The notes under the pieces: model-generated | The model's database searches: none | What the model was told of the DNA's origin: nothing | What the model saw: only the letters and a program-made list of their open reading frames with translations | Origin: Epiperipatus broadwayi | Taxonomy: Eukaryota; Onychophora; Udeonychophora; Euonychophora; Peripatidae | Length of the DNA: 64,000 nt | Assembly: GCA_028023455.1 (NCBI GenBank) | Contig: JAQFVV010006336.1 | Coordinates: 622,001 to 686,000 of the forward strand | Direction of reading: 5' to 3' | Shown: positions 50,278 through 61,209 of the stretch, piece after piece | Layout of the letters: each line of letters starts with the position of its first letter | Position numbering within the stretch: position 1 is the stretch's first letter | Position numbers and translations under genes: made by a program

Positions 50278-52032
50278 TGATATAGGCACATATAATTTTA
50301 TCTAAAATTATATTATTAAAATAATCTTTCGTTAAAGAAAAACATAAAATTAAATGTTGAAGAGTTTATTCAGTTTGTTTTTGAAAAAGATAAAAATCAA
50401 ATAGTTTTCTAGTGTTAGTTTTGAAATAAAAAGCTACAATTAATTAATCAAAAGGGGGGAGGGGAGTCTTGGTTTGAGAAATTAAACTAAGGGTTATAAA
50501 AGGAAGTAAAGAGTTTTTATTAGTATTCGTAAAAATATAATTTAAAAAGTTAAAACATACAAATCTCTTTTCATTCAAGTTTAATTAAAAAAAATAATGT
50601 TAAAACTAATATATGTGCATATATATGTGTGCTTGTCAACAATAGAATAAATGTTATTTTAAATAAATGAAAGTTAAAGAAGATTATCATTAAAAAACAC
50701 GGCAATGGTTATTAATTAATATCAAACAACATTTTTGCATGGCTATTACTAATTAAGCAATCTTTCAAAACACGTTTATCAAATGATTATCACTGGAATT
50801 TGACAACAGATCTTTGCAGGAGATATTACGAAGACAACATGTCGCAGATATAAATAGACTTTTTTTTTATTGGACAGTCTCAGTTCACAAATTTATTGAG
50901 TGAGTGCAGTTCAGAAATTAATTGAGTCAGTTAACAAACAAAATGCAGTGTTGAGAAGATTTTGGGAATTCACATCTCTCCACAGCCTAAAAAGTCCGAT
51001 GAAAACAGCAAGATCTGCCTGTGAAATAATGTCAACGTAACAACTTAGAAAATCTCCGTCAATATCTAATTGTCTCCAATAGTAATAATCGTGAAAATCA
51101 GGAAACTCATTAAGGAAAAGTCCCAGCTGGCTAGTAAGTATTCATAATGGAAATATCCTCACCGAAAGCAGCCACCAAAAGAACAAAATTCTACGTCTAC
51201 ATTCAAAAGCCTAGTTAAAAACATTTGCTTATTTCGTTTATACTGTAATAGCCATTGCATTGCATTAATTCATACAAATCTTTCAAGAGACTAATTATAT
51301 GAACTCTATATCATACATAAATGAACTATTGATGTGTGTGATTAAATTTCAAATACTATGTAGTCCTTTATTATCATTATTATGTGTGTGCATGAGTTAA
51401 TATGTGCGTGATGCTTATATCAATATTATTAGTCAAAGTAGATAAATTCCCAGTGTTCTGTTATGAAAATATTCAAGAATATTTAAACTATTTAGAATGT
51501 TAATTTAAAATATGCATGTGTTTTATTAGAAGTATAAAATGTTTAAATTTAGTAAATAAATGTTAGTTAATAAATCATCTTTAAAATTAAACTTCATTTG
51601 TTGGTCAATTCTTTTTATCAATTCTTTTACCAAATTCTTTTATCAATCTCTTTTATAAATTCCCTTTTATAAATTCCTTTTACAATTCTTTTATCAATTC
51701 TTTTAACCACTAATGAAGTATAATCTATTAGTGATTACAAACAGCTGAGCTAGTCATGAATTTAGGCATGGAGTTAGTGGCCACTGTTCAAAGTGTGTTG
51801 TCTATTCTTTTAGTATTCTTTTAGAATAAACAGCTGGCACCCGTGTTTATACACAAACAAAAAGTGCTTTGGATTTGGTGTTGAACTCAAGAGCCGAGAA
51901 GAAGCTATGTCCTGGAAATGTAACGCTAGTTATATACTTTATAGCTATCGTTTGGGCATACATACTCTCCGAGTATGTTCTTCTCTGCCTAAGAGACTGG
52001 TGTTTCGAATGCACACATTCGAACATGGTTCA
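50274..52032 (+). repeat. 5' LTR of the gag-only element (about 1.76 kb)
   Basis: Aligns without large gaps with 54620-56377. About ten differences are visible in the first 400 bp. The end is set at GGTTCA (52032); an alternative LTR end at ACA (52025) would give a TGT...ACA inverted terminus. Short frames in it are chance. Confidence 0.92.
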
Positions 52033-52034
52033 AA

Positions 52035-52056
52035 TGGCTATACCCAACTGTGGGGC
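52035..52056 (+). other. candidate primer-binding site
   Basis: TGGCTATACCCAACTGTG lies two bases after the 5' LTR. It resembles the lysine-tRNA type site TGGCGCCCAACGTGGGG with a few inserted or changed bases. If the LTR ends at 52025, the site would instead start with TGGTTCAAATGG. Confidence 0.4.
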
Positions 52057-52401
52057 TGAACCTAAAAAACAATAGTAATGAAATACTTTGTTTCTTGTTT
52101 GAAAATTTTGTTTTATACAAAAGTTAAATTACATATGTAAAAGTGTTTTAATTTAAAAAAAAAAAAAGAATTGACCGAAAACTTTTTTTTTTCGAAATGA
52201 AAAGAGATTTTGACATTTATGCTATCAAATCAGAGACAGTTGATATTTGGGTGGAGTTAAAGCATTAGATCGGGTAGAGAAAGAGACTAAAAGGGTGGAG
52301 TTAGCGTGAGTTTCCATCTTAGTAAGAAAAATAAATAAATAAGTTGTATTTAAATTTAGTTTAACATAAGCGCTAGTACTTTGAAATTGAAATTTTTGAA
52401 A

Positions 52402-53124
52402 ATGGATCCGAAAGAACGCCTAATATATTTTAAAAATCCCCAGTTAGTAGAAAAGGAGAAAGAAGAAGTATCTGAGACGTGAATGATGATGAAAATGATG
52501 ATGAAAGAAATGCGTCAAGAAATTAAACAAAGTCAACAAGAATTGTGTCAGAAATTTGAGCAAAGCCAACAAGAGCTCAAAGAAGAACTCAAAGCAGAAT
52601 TGAAGGCAGAAATTAGTCAGGTTAAAACAGAAATTAAAGAACTCAGAGCAGAAGTAAGAGAAATAAGATGTGAGATAATGGTAAAGTTAGAGAAGAACCA
52701 AGAAGTTATAGAGTTAGATTTAATTAAAGAAAGTCAGGAAGTTGAAAAGGAAGTTGAGGTGATAAAAGACATAGAAATTGAATTAGAATCAGATAGCGTT
52801 GTGATAAATAAAGTAGACAAACATAAGTTCAAGGTAGTAGATAGTGTAGAAAAGTTTTTACAAAAATTTAAAAAGGTTAAAGTAACTGTTCACATTCGCT
52901 GTAGATTTAAAACAAAGAAGAAGCATAGGAAAAAATATTCACGATTAGGAAAAATATGGAGATCTGTAAAGCTTAAAAGTTTTCTAATTTACAAGGCAGA
53001 AAATAGAACAGAAAGAGAAAGAGATAAAATAGATTTTAATCAAGAAATAGAAGTGAGAATATGGAGTATGATTTATATTATAAAATTAGTAGAAAGAAAG
53101 AAGGAACTGCCTGACATAGTTTAA
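52402..53124 (+). CDS. gag-like coiled-coil protein, interrupted by one TGA
   Basis: The frame starts at ATG 52402 (MDPKERLIYFKNPQLVEKE). A TGA at 52480-52482 interrupts it and it continues in frame to 53124: 26 plus 213 codons. After the stop there is a long heptad-like, Gln/Glu/Lys-rich region (QQELCQKFEQSQQELKEE and onward to about residue 75 of the second part), predicted coiled coil. An acidic stretch and a strongly basic patch with KKKHRKKYSR follow (about residues 140-155). No CCHC knuckle. The position between primer site and polypurine tract makes it the element's gag. The start resembles the opening of some Ty3-type Gag proteins, an inference from composition. The stop may be a mutation (for example of CGA) or may be read through. 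Confidence 0.7.
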
Positions 53125-54170
53125 AAGTTAGTAATCGGGCAGAATAGTAAAGGAAATAAACAAAAAAGACCGGAAATGGACAATGAGCACGAATATGATT
53201 ATTCTAAAGTAAATAAATCTAATAAATTAAATCTGAATCTTCTATTTAAAACTTAAGACAATAAATTTAAAAATGAATGAATAATAATAAATGAAATGTT
53301 GCAAGTAATAATAATAATGTAGGCTTCGCAAAATAAAAGATTTTTTTTCTCCACGCACATATTAATTAAGGAAATGTTCGTAAATAAACAGTTCAAATAA
53401 ATAAAAATCAATAAAATCAAGTTAAATAAATGGGTCAAGTTAGTGATGTAAAAGTAAAGTTGTAGGTTTAAATAAATGAAAAGATAACGGAATTTCTAGA
53501 ATAAAATTAAGTTAGTCAAATAGATATTTGTATAATAATGAATTGTAATAAAGTAAAACAGTTTTTTTTCTCTCTGAGTACACGTACGTTAATATATAAG
53601 GTAAACAAATGTTTAAAAAATAATATTGTAATATAAATAATATTCGTAAGAGTTTAGAATAGTATTGTAAGATTAAATAAAATAGTTTTCTGAATATACG
53701 CAAGTTAATACATAAGTTAAAGTAATGGGTTAAAATAATATTATAATATAAATAAATATGTAAGTTGATGTCTGTGATAGTTTAAAGATAATATTATAAG
53801 ATTAGTGTAAATAAATAATGTTGAAATAATGTTCGTAATGGTTTGAAATAATGGTGTAAGATTAGATTAATACAAATAAATATGTTAAAGTAATGTTCAT
53901 GTGTAGTTAAAAATAATATTGAAAGGTTAAAATAATATAAATGAAAGTCAATCTAAGTTGTATTAAGAGTGTATAAGGGTTCGAATCTAAAGGGATGAGG
54001 GTAGTATTGAAATAAGTTAGATAAGGATTAAGTTTAAAGCTCTCGACTGGATAAATTCTAGTACCCGCAACGGATTGGCCAGGATCATTCCTCTTTTAAA
54101 AAAAATGCACTGGCAACAACCAGAGTAAGTCATAAGTCACTTTTCAGGGGAGAATCCTCATATCTCGTAC
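53125..54170 (+). other. AT-rich internal region of the gag-only element
   Basis: No ORF. Degenerate repeats with words such as AATAATATTGTAAGATTA and AATAATGTTCGTAATGG recur about every 60-80 bp between 53500 and 53940. Confidence 0.5.
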
Positions 54171-54174
54171 CTCG

Positions 54175-54358
54175 TTTTCCAAAGCGTAAGTCGGAAATGG
54201 ACAGTTAAAAATTCCTGCCATTGCAGCTGCTTAGTCAAAGTCTAATCAAGAGAATCGGCAATCATTTTCCAGGCCGTAAGTCGGAAATGGACAGTTGAAA
54301 TTCCTGCCATTTGCAGCCACCTTTTCTTAGTCAAAGTCCGATCAAGAGAATCGGCAGC
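54175..54358 (+). repeat. 90-bp tandem duplication in the gag-only element
   Basis: Two units begin with TTTTCCA at 54175 and 54265. They share CGTAAGTCGGAAATGGACAG, ATTCCTGCCATT, TTAGTCAAAGTC and ATCAAGAGAATCGGCA. It is GC-richer than its surroundings and sits in the place of a leader or packaging-type region near the 3' end. Confidence 0.85.
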
Positions 54359-54606
54359 CGAAGCTTCATTTATAAAAGATCCCTGTGCCACAAATTTAGT
54401 TTGTCCTCGTGGTCATTATCCAGGACGAACATTGTAAGCAATGTTACCAGCATAGAAGGAAGAAAAGCATAATTGGAGATTTCCCTTAGCATGGAAAGGA
54501 AAAGATACCAAAAAGCAACCTTAGAAAGAATAATAAATTAAGATTTAATGTTGTCAGAGATAAAATGGTCAAAAATGATGCATTTTACTCTCAAAAGGAA
54601 GGTCGG

Positions 54607-56378
54607 TGTAATGTACCTCTATTGATATAAGCACATATAATTTTATCTAAAATTATATTATTAAAATAATCTTTCGTTAAAGAAAAACATAAAATTAAAT
54701 GTTGAAGAATTTATTCAGTTTGTTTTTGAAAAATATAAAAATCAAATAGTTTTCTAGCGTTAGTTTTGAAATAAAAAGCTACAATTAATTAATCAAAAGG
54801 GGGGAGGGGAGTCTTGGTTTGAGAAATTAAACTAAGGGTTATAAAAGAAAGTAAAGAGTTTTTATTAGTATTCGTAAAAATATAATTTAAAAAGTTAAAA
54901 CATACAAATCTCTTTTCATTCAAGTTTAATTAAAGAAAAAATAATGTTAAAACTAATATATGTGCGTATATATGTGCAATTGTCAACAATAGAATAAATA
55001 TTATTTTAAATAAATGAAAGTTAAAGAAGATTATCATTAAAAACACGGCAATGGTTATTAATTAATATCAAACAACATTTTTGCATGGCTATTACTAATT
55101 AAGCAATCTTTCAAAACACGTTTATCAAATAATTATCACTGGAATTTGACAACAGATCTTTGCAGGAGATATTACAAAGACAACATGTCACAGATATAAA
55201 TAGACTTTTTTTTTTATCGGACAGTCTCAGTTCACAAATTTATTGAGTGAGTGCAGTTCAGAAATTAATTGAGTCAGTTAACAAACAAAATGCAGTGTTG
55301 AGAAGATTTTGGGAATTCACGCCTCTCCACAGCCTAAAAAGTCTGATGAAAACAGAAAGATCTGCCCGTGAAATAATGTCAACGTAACAACTTAGAAAAT
55401 CTCCGTCAATATCTAATTGTCTCCAATAGTAATAATTGTGAAAATCAGGAAACTCATCAAGTAAAAGTCCCAGCCGGCTAGTAAGCATTCATAATGGAAA
55501 TATCCTCACCAAAAGCAGCCACCAAAGAGAACAAAATTCTATGTCTACATTCAAAAGCCTAGGTAAAAACATTTGCTTATTTCGTTTATACTGTAATAGC
55601 CATTGCATTGCATTAATTTGTACGAATCTTTCAAGAGTCTAATTATATGAACTCTATATCATACATAAATGAACTATTGATGTGTATGATTAAATTTCAA
55701 ATACTATGTAGTCCTTTATTATCATTATTATGTGTGTGCATAAGTTAATATGGGCGTGATCCTTATATCAATATTATTAGTCAAAGTAGATAAATTCCCA
55801 GTGCTCTGTTATGAAAATATTCAAGAATATTTAAACTATTTAGAATGTTAATTTAAAATATGCGTGTGTTTTATTAGAAGTATAAAATGTTTAAATTTAG
55901 TAAATAAATGTTAGTTAATAAATTCTTTAAAATTAAACTTTATTTGTCGGTCAATTCTTTTTATCCATTCTTTTACCAAATTCTTTTATCGATCTCTTTT
56001 ATAAATTCCCTTTTATAAATTCCTTTTACAATTCTTTTATCAATTCTTTTAACCACTAATGAAGTATAATCTATTAGTGATTACAAACAGCTGAGCTAGT
56101 CATGGATTTAGGCGTTGAGTTAGTGGCCACTGTTCAAAGTGCATTGTCTATTCTTTTAGTATTCTTTTAGAATAAACAGCTGGTGCCCGTGTTTATACAC
56201 AAACAAAAAGTGCTTGGATTTGGTGTTGAACTCAACAGCCGAGAAGAAGCTATGTCCTGGAAATGTAACACTAGTTATATACTTTATAGCTATCGTTTGG
56301 GCATACATACTCTCCGAGTATGTTCTTCTCTGCCTAAGAGACCGGTGTTTCGAATGCACACATTCGAACACAGTTCAA
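54607..56378 (+). repeat. 3' LTR of the gag-only element
   Basis: Begins TGTAATGTACC after the polypurine tract and ends GTTCAA next to TATATATATATAC. It is complete, whereas the 5' LTR lacks its first 13 bases. Confidence 0.92.
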
Positions 56379-58710
56379 TATATATATATACTCTGAATAG
56401 TTACCCTAATCATCAGTTTCGAAAATATAACATAAACTATAACCAGATATTTCATTTTGTAAAATGGTGGCAGTAATTCATAAAAATTATCTCATTTTGT
56501 AAAATGGTGGCAGTAATCCATAAAAATCTACAGCCACTAGGCTATTAGATTTTTGAGAGTATATGCATTGAATTGTTTAGTGTTCAAGCATACTTTACAC
56601 TTATTGATGAGGTCCAGAAAGCTGGCATACATCCCTGACCAGTAAAAACAATGACTCAACCAACCTTCAATTTTATTTGCTCCATAGTAACCATACTTTT
56701 GATGACTATGATCCACAATGCACTTCCTCCTAGTGACAGAAATAACTATACATCTCCCTTTTTACTTTTATGCTGTAAACCTTCCCCATTTTAAGCAATA
56801 GCATTTTCTGTCTCTCCACAATGGACTATTTCCTGGTTCTTTCTATGGGTTGATGCTGCCAGTATTTCACAATCTGTCTGTAATTGGAATCTTTTCTGTA
56901 TCCTTTCTTTAATCTATAGAGGTCATTTTCTACAGCCTTGCTTCCATTTATTTTCATTGCAGCAATATATATGTCATTACAACTTAAATCCTGTTGCACC
57001 TGTAATGCTGGGTAATGGCTTAATGCATCTTCTACTACATTTTATTTACCTTGGCAGTATTTTACACTGTAATTAAATTTTTGGAGGAATAAACTCCACC
57101 TTATTAACCAATTGTTTGTAAGGAAGCTATGATTTAAGAATTTGAGACTTTTGTGATCAGTGATTACAATCACCTCAGACCTATAAGAAACTGGAAAAAT
57201 TTTTGGAATACCCAGACAATTGCTAATGCTTCCTTTTCAGTCATGGTATAGTTTATTTCAGGACCTTCAATAAGTGGCTAATAAAAAAAACCTCTTGCTG
57301 ACCCCTTTCATGGATTTGAAAGAGTGTAGTCCCCAATCCAACCCCACTAATGTCAGTTTGCACAAAAACAGCTTGCAAAATCAGGACATGAAAACAAGAC
57401 CTCTAAAAACCTTATTTTCACATTTTAAAAATTGTGATCATGCTGTTCAGTTCACACCCACTGCAATAGTGGCTCCATGTCAAAGACAACTTCAGTTGTA
57501 AAAGTTACATAACCCTAGGAAAGACCTTATATGTTTTTCATTTCTTGGCACTAAAAAATCCTAAATTGCTTGAATTTTTTCAGGAAGAGGTTGGATTTTC
57601 TTCCTATTTATTATGTGGCCAAAAATTTTTACCTCGGTGCAGCCTAAAATTTTTACCTTTGTGGTCATTAACTAGCTTTTATTTACATTTATTTTGATCC
57701 TTAACTCCTTTTTTGTATACTCTCTGATGCCAATAAAATGTCATCAAAATACATTACCACTAAATTTTTGATATCATCCAATAATACCTGGTCTAAACAC
57801 TGCATTAGCCATGCCCCACAATTTTTCAATCCAAACAGTATCTGATTAAAGTTGTAGACATGCCCATTTTACCAAAATGCAAAGTACTTCTGATTGTTAG
57901 CATGTAAGTTGATCTGCCATTAACTGGCAGTCAGATTGAATATCAAAAATACTTTTTTTATTATGAAATTTTACCAATAATTCATTTATAGGTGGAAGGG
58001 CATTTGTGTCAGGGATAGTTATTTTATTTAATTGTCTTGCATCCAAACATAGTCAAATGAATCTGTCCTTTTTCTTTACAGTTACAATAGGATTGTTAAA
58101 AGGAGATGAGCATTTGGATATGATGCTCCACTTTAGCATTTTATCTATCTGCTCTTATATCTCCACTCTGTACTTATGTGAGATAGGGTATGCCAAGACC
58201 TGATAGGGTTGATCCATCATGAATTTTATTCTATAATCATATCCTTATCTACAGGACTTTCTGAAAAAGACATTTTTGTACTCAATCAGCACTTTTTCCA
58301 ATCACCTTTTTGACAGTTATTTATAAACTTGGATTCCTTTACCTTTTTGTGTATTTCCATTTTTATTCCTGCATTTTGTATACAGCACACCCTAGTGGAC
58401 TTATATGCTTTGTCTGACAAATGTTAGTGTTTTATCATTTAATTTTACTTGATTTAATTTATAATCCAACATCCAACCAGTATTATGCATAAAGTCTGAT
58501 CCCAGTATTACTTTATGGATTAGACCCTCCAAAATAAGCAATACATGACTATGCTCTTTTCTGCTATACACATATTTACACACACCTGTTTTGATACCAA
58601 TTTCACCATTTTACTGTTAGACATAGGAGCATATACTATTTTTAATGGCAAAATTTTGATATTAGAGTTAATGCAGCTTATTCTTTTTGCTAGCTTATCC
58701 ATATCTGTTT
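56379..58710 (-). pseudogene. Ty3-like pol: protease, RT, RNase H and start of integrase, decayed
   Basis: Minus-strand coding similarity in several frames. Protease end: VILGSDFM and GWMLDYKLNQV at about 58500-58430. RT: LDARQLNKITIPD at about 58050-58010, a DL.ASY.QI segment near 57930, LFGLKN near 57830, and YFDDILLAS at about 57760-57730. RNase H: TMTEKEALAIVW at about 57245-57210 and ITDHKSLKF near 57150. Integrase start: VAVDFYG near 56540. A 40-bp duplication (56449-56528) lies there, and the nested LTR element follows. The order PR-RT-RH-IN is that of Ty3 elements. The integrase DDE core is absent between here and 50250, so part was lost. Confidence 0.8.
56449..56528. repeat. 40-bp tandem duplication in the integrase remnant
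   Basis: CATTTTGTAAAATGGTGGCA followed by GTAAT(T/C)CATAAAAAT occurs twice in a row. Confidence 0.9.
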
Positions 58711-59192
58711 TTATGCTATCTAGTATTTCCCTATCCTCTCATTGTAGTATTCTCATTTCCAACCCTCATCATTCTATTTCTTCTTTCAGCATTTCCATTA
58801 TTACTTCTGTACTATTTTGCACCACCATTTTTACTTTGGCTCTAATACACAAATTTTTATTTTACTTATTTTTACTTTTAAATATTTTGCTTGAACAAAG
58901 TATACAACCACCCCCAACCCCTTAGTCCATTCTGATCTTCACCTTACTATCAATACCCATAATCTGCATAGAATATTTATCTTTTCAGACTCTTATCTTT
59001 TTATTTACATTTCATTAAAATTTGTTTGCTTTGGTCTATTTTCTTCTTATACTGCTCACAGATTTTACATTTATAATGACACAATTTAGCATTTATTTAA
59101 AACTTTAGTTTTGACCTTTTTAATTTTAACTTTAATTATGTTTATAATTACTGGTAATTTGCAGCACTTTATCATCCTGTTTGGAAAGTTAA
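58711..59192 (-). pseudogene. remnant of gag/leader of the Ty3-like element
   Basis: The minus strand near 58800-58690 reads a heptad-like EDREILDSIKTDMDKLAKRI after EVIMEMLKEEIE, which could be the end of a coiled-coil Gag leading into protease. The rest up to the 5' LTR has no readable frame, so most of gag is deleted. Confidence 0.45.
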
Positions 59193-61209
59193 TTGAACTG
59201 GGTGGGAGAAATTCGCTGTGATTATCTAATTTAAAATCTCAATCTTAACTCTGGCTACACTTTCACTATTGCAGCAGACCATTCTTTCAAGCATAGAAGT
59301 ATAATACTACAGGTAGATGAAACACCCATGGTATCTATAACCAAACTAACGCTATACAATATATAACTTATGATCACATTTCCAAGCTATAGAACTTCCT
59401 GGCTGCTAGATTCAAACTCCTGCTATCCAAAACATTTTATTTGTTTTGAGGCTTAACCTCAGGTACCACCTAACCAGAGGTTGTATAGTAAGCATGTCCA
59501 GATGACAGGTATACAATATAGCACTTGGATATAATCCCAAGCTAGCTCATTTTTTAATTGTGAAGGAAATATTTAACACAGTTGCCCAATGCTCATGGTT
59601 AACTATAACTTAATCTATTAGTGACACAGTTATAAGAGAGAGCATTGATCAGACAATGACTAAGCAAACAAATAATTTATTTACAACATAATTAAAACAT
59701 ATTATAAAAAAAATTAAATATCCACATACACATTTGAAATGAAATATAATAAGAATTTATAGGATCAACTTAAAGATTATTGTGGCTGTAGTTATTAAAG
59801 TTCATTAAAGTCTTTCATTCAAATAAATGTTCAAATCTTTTAAATGAGATATGAATTATATTTAGCTAGGATTTTCCTTTTTGGATAGCTTATTCCTCTT
59901 ATGGATATGGTTTTTTGCTTGTTCTTGATTTGCCGATCACCAACTAATTGGCCTTTTTTTCTATTGGTGGCTTGGCTTCTTACTGATTTTTTACATTTTC
60001 AATAAAAAAGGGAGATTTTTCATAGTTTACAGATCACAAGGCAAGCATGAGTTCTAGATGGAAAGCATCTAATGGTATGAAGAAGTGGGATGAAAGGCTA
60101 GCCACACCCTTTGGGTGATGTCTAGAACTGCATGCTGCTAGGCTGCCCTTCAGTGAATATAAGTATAGGCACCAACATTCTGGAGCTGTTAATGGTCCTT
60201 CATTATATATTTTTTCTTTTTTGAAAGTTTTTTATCTGATAGCAATATTGAATAATAATGAATATAGACTATGTAATAAAAATAGTAATATAACAATGAA
60301 TGAATGAATCTCTTAGTCCTTTTATATGCTTTTTCTATTTATCAATCTTTGATCTGGTTTAATTAAATTTTATATTTCCTTTATTAAATTTGTATTCTGT
60401 TTTAATCTAACTTTTTTCTTAGATTAATTTAATGTTTAATAAGATAATGTCCATAGTCTTTTCCTTTGTTTCTTTGATTAGTGCAATGTGAGTTATTATT
60501 TCTTTTCTTTTCTTTATCAACCAAGTAATCCTTTAAGTAAATTTAAATTAAAAAATTTTCTTATTTACAAATGATATATTTTAAATCAGTTTTATTTTTA
60601 TATATTTTTTTCTATTTATATTTATGAAAAGGGAGAGCTAGTTTTAACTTTTTTTTTTACTGAGATAATCCTCCCCCTCCCCCTTTCTATTTGCTTTTTA
60701 ATATTGAAACTCTCTTTATATATATATATATATTAAATGACAAGATGACACCACACTTTATTTTTGCAAGTTTGCATTTAAAAAAAGTCTTTAACACACA
60801 TATTGTAATTTATATTTCACCTTTCATCATTATCATCAACCATTATCAATCCACTGCAGGATGAAGGTGTCTCCAAGTTCAATCCACTTTTTTGATTTTT
60901 AACTTCTTTTCTCCACATCATCCCTGCATACTTTCTTATTTTATCCCTCCATCTCACATGTGGTCTCATTCTGGGTCTTTTACAATCTCTTGGAATCTGG
61001 GTTAGGATTTCAATTGTTCATGTTTTATAATCTCTTTTAACAATAAGTCTAGCCCAACACCACTTTAATCTTTTAATTTTTTCAATGAGGTCCGATTAAG
61101 ACTTAATTATTTCTTTTAAAATTAATTTGATCATTTATTAATAAATGATTTCACATGTAATGCAGAATATATGCTTGTTCTCAAACAATATATTCATTGG
61201 TACTTAGAA
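59193..61209 (-). repeat. 5' LTR of the Ty3-like element, with LINE insertion
   Basis: Partner of 47930-49614. It is longer by about 330 bp, mostly because of the LINE piece at 60822-61094. A 17-bp-scale (TA)n at 60717-60732 is also private to it. Confidence 0.85.
60822..61094 (-). pseudogene. LINE 3' fragment (RTE/L2-like tail) inside the LTR
   Basis: The minus strand reads PRDCKRPRMRPHVRWRDKIR, then KYAGMMWRKE, then Q..G...TPSSCSGL. This is the 'KRPRGRP.TRW.DDI.....W...A.DR..W' C-terminal segment common in invertebrate LINE ORF2 proteins, followed by a GATGATAATGATGA tail. It interrupts the LTR between CACCTTT (60821) and TTAAGA(C/T)TTAATTA (61095), as alignment with the other LTR shows. 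Confidence 0.75.

Larger units (their letters stand above)
50274..56378 (+). mobile_element. gag-only LTR retrotransposon nested in the Ty3-like integrase
   Basis: Two LTRs of about 1.76 kb flank only about 2.57 kb of internal DNA. The internal part holds a primer-site-like TGGCTATACCCAACTGTG just after the 5' LTR, one gag-like ORF (52402-53124), AT-rich filler, a 90-bp tandem duplication, and a polypurine-like AAAAGGAAGGTCGG directly before the 3' LTR start TGTAATG (54607). No protease, RT or integrase trace is present. The layout matches the non-autonomous TR-GAG type, which depends on enzymes from a related element. The host element interrupted here may or may not be that partner. Confidence 0.85.
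47930..61209 (-). mobile_element. Ty3-like LTR retrotransposon, decayed, carrying nested insertions
   Basis: Defined by two direct LTR copies (47930-49614 and 59193-61209) with protease, RT, RNase H and integrase between them in minus-strand order. About 3.4 kb of internal sequence remains once the nested element (50274-56378) is removed. Next to the left LTR, on the minus strand, a polypurine GTGGGGAGGGG precedes the LTR start TGTGATATACC (complement of 49604-49625), which confirms orientation. Pol has many stops. The gag region is reduced to a short coiled-coil-like remnant near 58690-58800. Flanking duplications are not visible. Confidence 0.85.

Noticed and set aside
53500-53940. A satellite array in the gag-only element
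   Set aside because: Similar words recur, but the units are too degenerate and irregular to define a period.
50960-56476. ORFs inside the 1.76-kb LTRs (for example 51869-52075, 55258-55488, 56183-56476)
   Set aside because: They lie in LTR sequence, overlap on both strands and are not kept equally in the two LTR copies.
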